Of a stretch of 64,000 nt of DNA, positions 26,448-35,900 are shown piece after piece (within the stretch, counting starts at the first letter, position 1; each line of letters starts with the position of its first letter). The DNA comes from Lactimicrobium massiliense (lineage in GTDB: Bacteria > Bacillota_I > Bacilli_A > Erysipelotrichales > Erysipelotrichaceae). Under the pieces are notes generated by a model that saw nothing but the letters and a program-made list of their open reading frames with translations, did not search any database and was not told the DNA's origin. A program made the position numbers and the translations under genes. The stretch is from assembly GCF_900343155.1 (NCBI RefSeq), contig NZ_OUNG01000001.1:638211-702210 (forward strand). Direction: 5' to 3'.

Positions 26448-27023
26448 TTATTTCCTTTCAATGATGCCATGAGCACCATCCGGCATTCCGGCCTTAAAGC
26501 TGCCAGCTGCCAGCATGCCGTTCATAACGGCCAGGCGCAGTTTCTGATACATGCCAGCATTTTCATGCCAGTAAGTACTGTGTACATCCGCTGTGATCTC
26601 CCATGTTAATGAAGCCGAAGAACTGTCACTCACCCGATTGACATGATCGCAGGGCATCCCATCCAGGAAGAAATCCTCAAAGGCACGGAAAACTTCTTCC
26701 GGTGTATCCACAGTAACGGGGTGCTTTTTGCCAAATCCCTGCGCACAGTTGGCTAGATCCGCAGGATCCACATGCATTTTTAAAAGATCCTGCACAAGGT
26801 CTGCATACCGCTTTTCCGCATCATCGATGGCTGCCTGCAGAGAACCGTGGATATTCATGGGATCAATGATCTCTTCAAGTGGCGGCAGATTTCTGGTATA
26901 GCGATTTACAGCCAGTGACATTCCCTGTTCCCTTGCCCCCTCAGCAAGAAACTTTGTCAATTCCTCCTGATTGGAAATCTTGCCATACAGCCAGTAATGA
27001 ATGGGCCCGAGCGTCATGCTCAT
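26448..27023 (-). CDS. Conserved-looking protein of unknown function in the hcp operon
   Basis: 192 residues starting MSMTLGPIHYWLYGKISNQE. It looks soluble and helix-rich, with no signal peptide or membrane segment. Possible metal or haem ligands (GPIHYW near the start, DGMPCDHVNRVSD, then DVHSTYWHENAGMYQ) stand out. I do not recognise a family. It starts one base after the DUF1858 stop, using AGGAG inside the preceding gene, and ends 5 bp before the cupin gene, so it belongs to the same transcript. Its place between DUF1858 and Hcp suggests a redox or NO-related role; this is inference. Confidence 0.75.
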   Translation of the reverse strand: MSMTLGPIHYWLYGKISNQEELTKFLAEGAREQGMSLAVNRYTRNLPPLEEIIDPMNIHGSLQAAIDDAEKRYADLVQDLLKMHVDPADLANCAQGFGKKHPVTVDTPEEVFRAFEDFFLDGMPCDHVNRVSDSSSASLTWEITADVHSTYWHENAGMYQKLRLAVMNGMLAAGSFKAGMPDGAHGIIERK

Positions 27024-27024
27024 A

Positions 27025-27240
27025 TCAGGCATTCTCCTGCAGAGCAATAGACTCATTCAGCATATTGACGATCACCATAGAAGGCAGGCCGTGCATTGCA
27101 CAGGCATCCTCAAGGGATTCACCAGAAGCAGCAGCACACTCCAGACAGTGCATGCCGGCATCCATCAGAATCTCCACACAAGCCGGATACTTTGCCACAA
27201 TCTCACCAATCAGCGTTTCACCATTGACATATTTTTCCAT
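27025..27240 (-). CDS. DUF1858 small protein with Cys pair
   Basis: 71-residue DUF1858 protein: GETLIGEIVAKYPACVEILMDAGMHCLECAAASGESLEDACAMHG. The CxxC in MHCLECA is typical of this family, thought to bind a cluster or sense redox state. AGGAGG precedes the ATG at 27240. First gene of the hcp operon. Its promoter carries the operator at 27300-27315. The same domain forms the N-terminus of the protein at 28008-29498. Confidence 0.9.
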   Translation of the reverse strand: MEKYVNGETLIGEIVAKYPACVEILMDAGMHCLECAAASGESLEDACAMHGLPSMVIVNMLNESIALQENA

Positions 27241-27272
27241 CTTACCGGTCCTCCTGTTGACCTTACGCGAAC

Positions 27273-27315
27273 AGGATACTATGCTATACACAACATATAT
27301 GTTGTTATGACAACA
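27273..27315. promoter_or_regulatory. Divergent hcp/crp control region with Crp/Fnr operator
   Basis: TGTTGT-TATG-ACAACA at 27300-27315 is a perfect operator. It overlaps a perfect 16-bp palindrome ACAACATATATGTTGT at 27290-27305. For the hcp operon, a -10 box TATCCT lies at 27278-27273 (minus), which puts the operator centre at -41.5, the class II activator position. For the crp gene, TTGACC-N17-TATGCT (27257-27285) puts the operator at about +8 to +23, a repressing position. Confidence 0.72.
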
Positions 27316-27328
27316 AATGGAGAATATT

Positions 27329-28000
27329 ATGAATGAAATGTTTCTGACCAACACCAATCTGTTCCACGGCATCCGGAAAGAGGAAATCACCCATCTGCTT
27401 TCCTGCCTGGATGCCCATGAACAGTCTTATGACAAGAATGAGACGATCCTGCGGGCAGGCAGCACCATCCAGGAACTTGGTCTGGTTGAGTCCGGCGGTG
27501 TCAATATCATCGTCAACTTCTACTGGGGGACCAGCCGCATCTTCGGCCATGCCAGTCAGGGCGAAATCTTCGGGGAAAACTATGCAGCAATCCCCGGCAA
27601 AGAACTGCTCTGCGATGTCGTTGCCTGTGAGCCAAGCACGATCCTGTTCATCAATTTGAATAAGCTGTTGACAACCTGCCAGCATGGATGTGCCTTCCAC
27701 AACCGGCTGATCCACAATCTGCTGTCCATTCAGGCAAAAAAAAGCCTGAATCTGTCTCAGCGGATGATGCATACAGCGCCAAGATCCTTACGTGAAAAGC
27801 TGCTTTCCTATCTGTCTGAGCAGGCCATGATCCATGGCAGCGCTCATTTTGTCATTCCTTTTGACCGCCAGCAGCTTGCGGATTATCTTGGGGTTGACCG
27901 CAGTGCCATGTCTGCTGAGCTTTCCAAAATGAAAAAAGACGGTCTGATTTCCTGCCGGAAGAATGAATTCATCCTGCATGAAATGCCAGACCATCTGTAA
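27329..28000 (+). CDS. Crp/Fnr-family regulator (HcpR-like)
   Basis: About 223 residues. The N-terminal cyclic-nucleotide-like domain has FSCL-like spacing (HLLSCLDAHEQSYDKNETIL) and SGGVNIIVNFYWG...GEIFGENYA. The C-terminal winged helix has PRSLREKLLSYLSEQ and the recognition region VIPFDRQQLADYLGVDRSAMSAELSKMKKDGLI. No CxxC Fe-S ligands of true Fnr are visible, so a haem sensor as in HcpR is possible. GGAG before ATG 27329 decides the start; an ATG at 27317 abuts the operator. It diverges from the hcp operon, and the binding sites between them suggest that it activates hcp and represses itself. Confidence 0.9.
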   Translation: MNEMFLTNTNLFHGIRKEEITHLLSCLDAHEQSYDKNETILRAGSTIQELGLVESGGVNIIVNFYWGTSRIFGHASQGEIFGENYAAIPGKELLCDVVACEPSTILFINLNKLLTTCQHGCAFHNRLIHNLLSIQAKKSLNLSQRMMHTAPRSLREKLLSYLSEQAMIHGSAHFVIPFDRQQLADYLGVDRSAMSAELSKMKKDGLISCRKNEFILHEMPDHL

Positions 28001-28007
28001 CTCTGAT

Positions 28008-29498
28008 TTATTTTGCACTGCGGGCAAAGTGCTCTTTTGCAAACTCCATGTCCTGCACAAGTTCCATCGTGCCAACATAATTGCCCTCATGATCGCGCAC
28101 AGCCATATAACTGACCAGTACGGATCTGCCGTTCTTGTTCATCCAGATCTGTACCTTGTCCTGGCCTCCGGATCTGAAATCATCGATGATCGCACGCACC
28201 ATCGGTTCAATCTTGGGGGGATGGCAGGTAAATACCTCACGGTCAATCGCCATGGCCGGACGTTTGAACAGCTTTGGTCCTTCATTGAAGTAACGATTGA
28301 TATTCCCATCATCCACAAAGCTGATTTCCATCGGAATCGTATTCAGCATGGCCGTCAGCTGGGCAGCACTCATGTGACCGCCTCCAAGCTGAATATCATC
28401 CGTATGATCCGAAGAATGGGCAGCTTTTTTCTGCTCACCAGGCAGCCATGTCTCATTGTTTACGCCAAAGCATGATGCATAGTCCCTGCTGCCCTGATAA
28501 ACACCGATCCAGTCCTCCACGGAAAACTTTTCTGCTGCAATCGGGAACAGAATATTCTGCTCCTTGTAGATCATTTCCCGGATTCTGGTCAGTACCGCAT
28601 CAACACGCTTGTTCCAGGCATCATCATGATTGTCAATCCGGCAAAGAGCACCAAGCTCATCCCTGATTTCATCATCCACAGTCCACATGACATCAGAAGG
28701 ACCTGTCACGTCATACTTCACCTTCAGATGCGGATAGAGCAGATCCCCTTTCTTTGCATAGTGGATGGAAACATCCCGGATCTTTGCCAGAACGGCAGCA
28801 TCATGATCCTTGTCATAAGCATTCAGCAATGTTTCCAACGCATTATTTTCCTTTGTGAAAGTATAGAGGGGATGTCCTGGAACTGCCTCAAGAGCAGCCG
28901 CCTTTGCCTTGCGGTCCATCCCATCCGAAACCAGGGAAGACCGCACAGCATTTTCCGCATTTGCAATCTTCTCTTCTCTGGTTGCCCCATGAAACAGCGC
29001 AGAATGCACATCACACAACTTCTGCACCTGATTCAGCGGCGTGCCTTCCCTGATCAGCTCCTGCTCCGCCTTCATGATTTCAGACGCATCCACATCCTTG
29101 AAATTCTCCACAAAATCCTTGCGTACACTTTCCAGCTCCTCACCGCTGGCCAGCCTCTGCAGATAGGATTTCAACAAGGACATCCGGTTTTCGCTGTTTT
29201 TTTCTTCCACACTTTCAGCATTGCCTGCTTCGTTCTTCTTTGCAGACTGTACCACCCCAACATCCGGCATCTCACCAGCCAGAGTAAAACCATTCTGCAT
29301 CAGCACAGCGACAACCTTTGCCATATCGATCCCCTTCATAGAGGCACCCTTCGGAATTGTCATCAGCCTGCCCGCAGAATTGCGCACCATAGGATTGACA
29401 ATCTCTGAAAAACCAAGCTGCGCCATAATATCAATCAGCTCCGGATATTCATTTGTCAGCTCATATACCGACTTTGTCAGATCTATTTCTTTTGCCAT
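28008..29498 (-). CDS. DUF1858-DUF438-hemerythrin-PAS protein
   Basis: About 496 residues. It opens with a DUF1858 domain (IDLTKSVYELTNEYPELIDIMAQLGFSEIV...), then DUF438 (about 110-180), a hemerythrin-like helical region (HALYT/VPGHPLYTFTKENNALETL...IHYAKKGDLLYPHLKVKYDV...EQNILFPIAAEKF) and a PAS domain at the C-terminus (IPMEISFVDDGNINRYFNEG...HCPPK-like FTCHPPKIEPMV). PAS domains of this type often bind haem or FMN. AAGGAG precedes ATG 29498. A Crp/Fnr operator at -41.5 makes it a co-regulated partner of hcp. It is likely an NO/O2-responsive or iron-repair protein; the function is inferred. Confidence 0.88.
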   Translation of the reverse strand: MAKEIDLTKSVYELTNEYPELIDIMAQLGFSEIVNPMVRNSAGRLMTIPKGASMKGIDMAKVVAVLMQNGFTLAGEMPDVGVVQSAKKNEAGNAESVEEKNSENRMSLLKSYLQRLASGEELESVRKDFVENFKDVDASEIMKAEQELIREGTPLNQVQKLCDVHSALFHGATREEKIANAENAVRSSLVSDGMDRKAKAAALEAVPGHPLYTFTKENNALETLLNAYDKDHDAAVLAKIRDVSIHYAKKGDLLYPHLKVKYDVTGPSDVMWTVDDEIRDELGALCRIDNHDDAWNKRVDAVLTRIREMIYKEQNILFPIAAEKFSVEDWIGVYQGSRDYASCFGVNNETWLPGEQKKAAHSSDHTDDIQLGGGHMSAAQLTAMLNTIPMEISFVDDGNINRYFNEGPKLFKRPAMAIDREVFTCHPPKIEPMVRAIIDDFRSGGQDKVQIWMNKNGRSVLVSYMAVRDHEGNYVGTMELVQDMEFAKEHFARSAK

Positions 29499-29528
29499 AT
29501 TCATGACTCCTTCACTTTTTACATCATC

Positions 29529-29571
29529 ATGATAGGAGTTTGGCATGGCTAATTATGTTGTTTGGACAACA
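29529..29571 (-). promoter_or_regulatory. Crp/Fnr-activated promoter of the hemerythrin/PAS gene
   Basis: TGTTGT-TTGG-ACAACA at 29556-29571 is the same operator as at the hcp control region. A -10 box TATCAT (29534-29529) follows with no good -35. The operator centre is 29.5 bp from the -10, exactly as at the hcp promoter, which gives -41.5 to the predicted start. Confidence 0.72.
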
Positions 29572-29658
29572 AAATTAAAATCCTCAAAAAAACTGCTCTG
29601 CATATTCTGCAGGCAGCAGAATGCAAAGCAGTTTGTCTCATTCTGAAATAATGCCGTC

Positions 29659-29797
29659 TCAGGCAGCTTCATATGCGGGCTTCCATACAGCAAACCCCGC
29701 CAGTGCTTCTTCTGTTCTGGTATAGTAGCGGACACCCTTGTTCAGCCTGGCAATCTGTGCCATTTCCTCATCTGTCAGTCTGAAATCCAGAATGTGA
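29659..29797 (-). pseudogene. Aldo/keto reductase, C-terminal remnant
   Basis: The minus-strand frame reads ILDFRLTDEEMAQIARLNKG, then VRYYTRTEEALAGFAVWKPAYEAA and a stop at 29659. This is the conserved C-terminal end of aldo/keto reductases. The remaining roughly 230 N-terminal residues are missing, because the frame runs into a mini IS605-type end at 29794. No 5' part appears beyond that repeat, so insertion was followed or accompanied by deletion. Confidence 0.75.
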
Positions 29798-29880
29798 AGC
29801 TCCCCGCCTAAGCCTACGCCACTTTGTGCAAACATTGAGGTTTTGGTTATAGACAGGGTATGCGCGGCGCATCAATCAAG
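29794..29880. mobile_element. Minimal IS605-type element (fused right and left ends, no transposase)
   Basis: About 87 bp. It begins with GTGAAGCTCCCC-CCTAAG, also found at the right end of the IS605 element at 52722. It continues with sequence nearly identical to that element's left end at 54664-54750 and finishes at CATCAATCAA (TTGATTGATG on the other strand). It carries both ends and no gene, like palindrome-associated mini-elements moved in trans by a TnpA. It truncates an aldo/keto reductase gene. Confidence 0.65.
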
Positions 29881-29917
29881 CCTCTGCTTTCATCTGTCCC
29901 TGTTTTCTATCCTTTGC

Positions 29918-30958
29918 TCACAGGCGGAAATAATCTGAAGATGGCCGGAACAGACATTCACGGGTAATTTCATCCAGTCTGGAAACACCGCACATCTTCA
30001 TCGTATCCACGAGTTCTCTGCCAATCTTTTCGGTATATAAAGCCACCCCATCTTTGCCGCCGCCATAGACCGCAGTCACAAATGGTCTTGCGATCAGAAC
30101 ACCATTTGCTCCCAAAGCAATGGCTTTGAAAACATCTGTGCCGGAACGAATGCCGCCATCCACAAGTATTGTCATTTCTTTGCCTGCGGCATCCCTGATC
30201 TGTGCAAGCACTTCCGCCGTGGCAGGTGTCTGATCAAGCACCCTGCCGCCATGATTGGATACCACAATCGCAGATGCGCCTGCCTCTTTGGCCGCAAGAG
30301 CGCCTCTGACCGTCATGATTCCCTTGATGATAAACGGCCGGCCTGCACGTTCTGCAATCTGGCGAAGCTGGGAAATGGTCTTTGGCCCGGCCGGGGGATT
30401 CTTGCCCTGCAGAAACGGCAGACCTGCCGCATCCACATCCATTGCCATGGCAAAAGCACCTGACTCTTCCACCAGCGCCATTTTTTCTTCAATCGTCTCC
30501 ATATCCCACGGTTTCACCGTCGGAATGCCGATTCCACCGGCATTGCGGATCGCCTGGGCAGCCGCTTCCATGACCTTTGGATCCGTGCCATCACCGGTAA
30601 ATGCCGCAATGCCCGCATCCCGGCATGCACAGACAAGAATATCGTTATAGGAAACATCATTCAGACTGTCGCCATAATGCAGATTAACTGCCCCGACCGG
30701 CCCTGCCAGAATGGGATATTTCAGCTTATGGCCAAACAGTGTCAGTGATGGATCAGGCTCCCTGCCCTCACCGATTGTATTCATATTGATTCTGATATTC
30801 TGCCATGCCTGAAAATTACGCACAGCTGTATCACCCATGCCTTTGGCTCCCGGACCCGGGATCTGACTTCCGCATGCCCTGCCGTCGCAGACCGGGCATG
30901 CATGGCAGTATGGCCCGACTTTCTTCCGTGCTTCTGCAAGCAACTCCTGATATGTCAT
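29918..30958 (-). CDS. FMN-dependent alpha-hydroxy-acid dehydrogenase/oxidase family protein
   Basis: 346 residues. FMN and active-site blocks include PFIIKGIMTVRGALAAKEAG (catalytic Lys region), IVVSNHGGRVLDQTPATAEVL (catalytic His) and ILVDGGIRSGTDVFKAIALGANGVLIARPF. The N-terminus carries CHACPVCDGRACG, a cysteine motif seen in a clostridial subgroup. Substrate may be lactate, glycolate or another hydroxy acid. The start at 30958 follows GGAGG; the open frame reaches further but across the divergent promoter. It diverges from the L,D-transpeptidase gene. Confidence 0.85.
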   Translation of the reverse strand: MTYQELLAEARKKVGPYCHACPVCDGRACGSQIPGPGAKGMGDTAVRNFQAWQNIRINMNTIGEGREPDPSLTLFGHKLKYPILAGPVGAVNLHYGDSLNDVSYNDILVCACRDAGIAAFTGDGTDPKVMEAAAQAIRNAGGIGIPTVKPWDMETIEEKMALVEESGAFAMAMDVDAAGLPFLQGKNPPAGPKTISQLRQIAERAGRPFIIKGIMTVRGALAAKEAGASAIVVSNHGGRVLDQTPATAEVLAQIRDAAGKEMTILVDGGIRSGTDVFKAIALGANGVLIARPFVTAVYGGGKDGVALYTEKIGRELVDTMKMCGVSRLDEITRECLFRPSSDYFRL

Positions 30959-31044
30959 CTGTTCAATCCTCCGTCTGCTGTTAGCATAGCACAAACAGCA
31001 ATTGTTTTTACGGGGTCTGATTTGCGTGCTATCATCGTATGGCG

Positions 31045-32151
31045 ATGAAAAACACTTACAGATTTGCACATATCTGCCTGTTTCTTCTGCTGGCAATTGT
31101 ACTGCTGCTGGCGGGACGGTGGGCAGTTGTCAGAATACAGCATCACAAAGCTTACCGGGAGGCCAAAAACAGCATGATACTCCGTATTGATCAGTCAAAG
31201 CTGATCGTTGAAGCAGGAGATTCTGTTTCACTGTATGATGCTGTTACGGCATCCGGAGGAACGCTGTCTGTCTCCGGAAGTGTCAATACAGCCAAGACAG
31301 GAAGCTATCCGGTTGTTTATTCCCTGCGCACCAGTGACCGTTATGGGCGTGAAATACTGAAGAAGCGCAGCGTAATCTTCACTGTCGAAGATACTGCAGC
31401 CCCGGTCATTACACTGAAAACTGATAATCTGCAGATTGCCCAGGGAGCAGACTTTAATCCTGCCGGGAATGTTGCCGGGATCACAGATGCTGTTGATGGC
31501 CCAATTGATCAGAGCCACTGGCAGATCACATCCGATGTCAATGCCAGTCAGCCCGGTACCTATCAGGTCACTCTGGAAGCATCTGATGCCAGCGGCAATA
31601 CCGCCTCAACTTCCTATCAGGTCACTGTTGTCACGCCTGCCTCTGATGATCATCCTTACCTGATCAGAGTCAACCGGGCGGCCAATACCGTCACAGTATA
31701 TGCCCGGGATGCACAGGGAAATTATTCTCTGCCCTATAAAGCATTTATCTGTTCTACCGGTCCTGCTACACCGCTTGGCACATATCAGACCTATGGCCAG
31801 TCCAGATGGAGAGCCTTGTTTGACAATGCCAGCGGCCAGTATGTGACGGATATCGTTGATGACATCCTGTTTCATTCCGTGCCCTACTTCTCAGAAAGCC
31901 CGGATGATCTGGAGTATGAGGAATACAACAAGCTGGGAACAAGTGCTTCTCTTGGCTGTGTGCGGCTGCAGGCTGCCAGTGCCAGGTGGATCTATGTTAA
32001 CTGTCCTCTGGGCACTACGGTGGAATTCTATGATGATGCCGGCAATCCAGGCCCTTTTGGCAAGCCTGACTTCCAAAAGATTGATGTCAGCAATGCCAGC
32101 CGCGGATGGGATCCTACCGATCCGGATCCGGCCAATCCATGGTTAAAATGA
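31045..32151 (+). CDS. L,D-transpeptidase with Ig-like (bacterial cadherin-type) domain
   Basis: Cell-wall cross-linking YkuD-family enzyme. An N-terminal signal anchor (HICLFLLLAIVLLLAGRWAVV) is followed by a region with DTAAPVITLKTD...DASGNTASTSYQVTVV, an Ig-like surface domain. The YkuD catalytic domain is at the end: ILFHSVPYFSESP and the active site SASLGCVRLQ (His, Ser, Cys, Arg). About 368-370 residues. The starts ATG 31039 and 31045 lack a ribosome site. A -10 (TGCTATCAT, 31028-31035) lies so close that the leader is 0-3 nt. It ends at a clear terminator. Confidence 0.9.
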   Translation: MKNTYRFAHICLFLLLAIVLLLAGRWAVVRIQHHKAYREAKNSMILRIDQSKLIVEAGDSVSLYDAVTASGGTLSVSGSVNTAKTGSYPVVYSLRTSDRYGREILKKRSVIFTVEDTAAPVITLKTDNLQIAQGADFNPAGNVAGITDAVDGPIDQSHWQITSDVNASQPGTYQVTLEASDASGNTASTSYQVTVVTPASDDHPYLIRVNRAANTVTVYARDAQGNYSLPYKAFICSTGPATPLGTYQTYGQSRWRALFDNASGQYVTDIVDDILFHSVPYFSESPDDLEYEEYNKLGTSASLGCVRLQAASARWIYVNCPLGTTVEFYDDAGNPGPFGKPDFQKIDVSNASRGWDPTDPDPANPWLK

Positions 32152-32180
32152 AAGACGCCCTGCGCAGGCGTCTTTTTCTT
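32152..32180 (+). terminator. Terminator after the L,D-transpeptidase gene
   Basis: AGACGCC / GGCGTCT stem followed by TTTTTCTT. Confidence 0.9.
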
Positions 32181-32202
32181 CTGGCCTTTAATCCTCTTTC
32201 TT

Positions 32203-32817
32203 TCACGTATCCGGGACAAGATCCTCTGGAATGCGGAACGATGATACCCTGCCTACCAGCCAGGAAGACAAGGTAACCGTCACGAATGAAAACAGAATGT
32301 TTGTCCGCGGCAGATAGCTCAATGAAAGCAGCAGTACCACAGCATCCGCCAGAAAGTAACATCTGCCCAGCGGCAGCCGGAGCTTTCTGTGCAGCAGCAG
32401 TGCCAGTACATCATCCCCGCCGCAGGCACCTCCGATTCTGACAACCATGCCGCATCCGAAGCCGACAAACAAAGCGCCAAGAACTGCAGCTGCCAATGGC
32501 ATGTCAGACAGATCCGGCAATACCGGTCCCACCCATTCCCACAGACGGTAGCTCAGTGAGAAAGAGGCAGTAGAGAGAAAAGCATTGCGTACAAAGCCGC
32601 GGCCAAGCACAAAGGCACCGAGAAGATACAGCACTGTATCAAAGATGGCTGATGTCAGAGACGGTGATATGCCGAACCAATGGTTCAGCAGCAGCTCTGT
32701 TCCCAGTTCTCCGCCCTCGGTAATGCCACTTTGCTGATGGACATTGAACAGGCCAAAAGACAGAATGCAGGCACCTGCAATCATGATCAGATCATTTTTC
32801 CATCTCTTCATTTCCAT
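32203..32817 (-). CDS. YitT-family membrane protein
   Basis: 204 residues with five to six membrane segments. The YitT (DUF161) pattern is clear: NDLIMIAGACILSFGLFN, then GITEGGELGTELLLNHWFGISPSLTSAIFDTVLYLLGAFVLG, then GCGMVVRIGGACGGDDVLALLLHRKL. The usual C-terminal DUF2179 domain is absent, so this is the short form. The function of YitT proteins is unknown. No ribosome site; the promoter at 32824-32852 places the transcript start at the ATG. Confidence 0.85.
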   Translation of the reverse strand: MEMKRWKNDLIMIAGACILSFGLFNVHQQSGITEGGELGTELLLNHWFGISPSLTSAIFDTVLYLLGAFVLGRGFVRNAFLSTASFSLSYRLWEWVGPVLPDLSDMPLAAAVLGALFVGFGCGMVVRIGGACGGDDVLALLLHRKLRLPLGRCYFLADAVVLLLSLSYLPRTNILFSFVTVTLSSWLVGRVSSFRIPEDLVPDT

Positions 32818-32823
32818 ATCCGC

Positions 32824-32852
32824 ATTCTAGCAGATATTCGCGTAATATTCAA
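32824..32852 (-). promoter_or_regulatory. Promoter of the yitT-like gene, leaderless geometry
   Basis: Minus strand: TTGAAT (32852-32847), a 17-bp spacer, then TAGAAT (32829-32824). The -10 ends 7 nt before the ATG at 32817. Confidence 0.62.
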
Positions 32853-32947
32853 ATTTGCGACTTTTGCGAGTTTTGGTAGACTGCAGACAAAAAAAGATCT
32901 GGAACTGAATATTCCAGAATCCTGCTGCAGCGTAATGATCACTGTAT

Positions 32948-35900
32948 TTACAGCATTTCCCGCAGGCTGTCAAAATCCTGGGGCATGCCTTTTGCGTCCT
33001 GAAGACGCTGATCCAGAAGTTTCATCATGCCCAGAACACTGCTTTCTTCTGTCCCCTCTGCCATAGCGCCATCCATGCGCAGCCTGCGGTTGAGTCCAGC
33101 TGTATCACACAGTGCTGACACGCACTGCGCCACTCTGTCAGCGATCTTCACCAACCGTACGGCTTCATGCTTCTTTCCCAGCAGACAGAAACGGCAGCCA
33201 TCCAGATGTGCCGCAATGATCCCGGGATCATCAACATCTGAAAGTATTCCCACCGCAGCTTCTGTAATACGGTCAACGAATTCCTGTCCATAGAATCTGA
33301 TCAGGCGCTGTTCATCATGCAGCGCAATGACAGCACAGAAGAAATTCTCATGAGACAGGCGATAGGAACGAACCATATTTTCACCTGCCAGCATGGTTCC
33401 ATATATATTGAATAATCCCGTTTTTTCATCCTTCAGGAATACTTCGCAGCTATCTTCAGCACATGTGTGTACCACCCCTGCCACACCGGCGATCTGATTG
33501 CCGCGGTACCAGGGAAATTCTGTCACTGCCCGCCGGCGCAGGCTGCCCGGCAGATGCAGCAAACTGCCGCCGTTTCTTGTCCTGCCATCCTGCAGAATAT
33601 CCTTTTCCAGCTTCTCGGGACTGTCGGGATCCACCATGATGCCAAGCTCTCTGACCGTCCTGCCTTCTATCTGCTGCCAGCTCAGTCCGCCAAGACGGTC
33701 AAGGGTAAGATCATTGACGCCCCGGTAGCGCAGCTGCCTGTCCTTCCAGAAAAATGGAATTCCGGCATTCTTCAGAAAAGAATGAAAGACAGACAGCTCT
33801 TCCCGTTCCTGTTGTGACATATCTGTACTGACTGCCGGCAGTTCTGGTTCCATGGAACGGGAAAAATCCGGCAGAAGTTCCTTCCGGCTGCTGTGATGTT
33901 CCCAGAGATCGACCGCTTCACAGATCAGAATATCCGTTCTGCCATCACGGACAGTCTGAACCGCTTTGAACACTGTCCAGAGATAGTTTCCAGTATTATC
34001 CTTCACCCGAAACAAATCCTGCACATATCCCTGCGAAGAGTCATGCAGCTTGCTGTTCAGCGATGACAGATCCATGAAAGAAAGGAAACGCTGCTGATCA
34101 CAGGCATGCACAAGTTCATGGCAAAAGCGCTGTGCCAACGCACTGATCCCACTGATATGGGATTCCGGATGAATCTGCAGATGATGCGTGAACATCACCT
34201 CCACTTCATCATCTTCCGTATCAATGCAGCAGATACTGTCATACAGCAGAACCAGATTGCGGAACACAGCATCATACCCTCTGCTCCAGGCTCCCTGACG
34301 GTCGTCACTGATATTGATGATCTGAAGACTGCCTGCCCAGAAGTCGCTGACACCCGCTGCCATCGATGCCTGCAGACGGATATACTGATCCTGAAGCACA
34401 ACCGTAACAGCCTTCTCCTCACCGCCATCAAGCACGCTTTCAAGATAATGATGCAGTTTTTTCTGCACGGAGACACTGGCAGAGATGAGAGACTGATTCA
34501 GGGCATTCAGGCTGTTCAGGCCGATATTTTCCAATTCACGCATAAAGGCATGGTTTGCTGCAAAAACATGTACATAGCCATGATCCACCAGAAAAAGACC
34601 GGCAGAATTCTGTGCGATGATATCCATCAGTCCGATTGCCCCGTAAACTGCGCCTTCCAGTTCCTTTTCCAGACGCAGATGCCCTGCCGCAAGCGTTTTG
34701 GGAATCAGGGCCACAGGCACCGGCCTGCTGAAGTAGTATCCCTGAATCAGCTCACAGCCAATCTGTCTGAGAAAAGCCAGCTGGTCACGTGTTTCAACCC
34801 CTTCTGCCAGAGTATGCATGCCAAGCCGCTTGGCCATGGTTACAATGCTTGTAATAATATCCCTGCTGCGCTGGTCAAAGTTGCGGAAGAACTCCATATC
34901 CAGCTTGATCAGATCAAATGAATAACTGTGCAGGGCATTCAGTGAGGAATACGCAGAGCCAAAATCATCCAGCCAGACATCATATCCGGCTTCATGAAAA
35001 CGATTGATCGCCGTCTCCATCTGTTCCCTGCTCTTGGCCACAACTCTCTCTGTAATCTCAATATGAAGCAGATGCCGGGGAACCTGATAGCGCATCGTCA
35101 GCGCATTGAGCTCATCCAGCGGCGACATCAGCTGAAAATCCATCTGGGACAGATTCAGAGAAACCGGCACAACCTGACTGCCATCCAAAAGCTTCTCATG
35201 CAGATCCTTTACAACCTGTGTCATCACATAACGGTCCAGTTTCTCAATTTTGCCCGCCTGTTCCAGAATCGGCACAAATATTCCGGGAGAAATCATCCCT
35301 CTGACAGGATCCTGCCATCTTGCAAGAGCCTCAAAAGAGCTTACCGTACGGAAATATGTATGAACAACCGGCTGGTACCAGATCTGAATCCAGCCGGAAG
35401 ACATTGCCTGCTCCAGATGGTCCAGAATATACGTCCTGGTATCAAGCATCTCCTGCATTTTCTCATCATATACCGCAGTATTGCGGGAACTGCCGTTTTT
35501 AATGGCAGCACATGCATGCACTGCCCTGCCAAAACCGGAAATGACTGCTTTCACAGATACATGGGGATGCAGATACACAATTCCTGCCTTGAGCGAAGCA
35601 ATATGCGTACCCATGCGCTCATTGACAAGCGCACAAACCTCTTCCACCTTTTTCTCTGCATCATCAGGCGGCAGAACAACATGGAACTGATCCGCATTCA
35701 CCCTGCACATCAGCCCATCCGGAATGACATCTTTCAATACCGAAGCCACCAGCACAAGACAGCGGTTGCCGGCATCCGTACCATACCGCTGATTGTACCC
35801 ACGGAAATTGGCGATATCAAAATGCACAAGTGCCCACGGTTTCTCTGCACCTGTGCCACCTGTGCCAAACAAGTCATTCACCCTTCTCTGGTATACTGCC

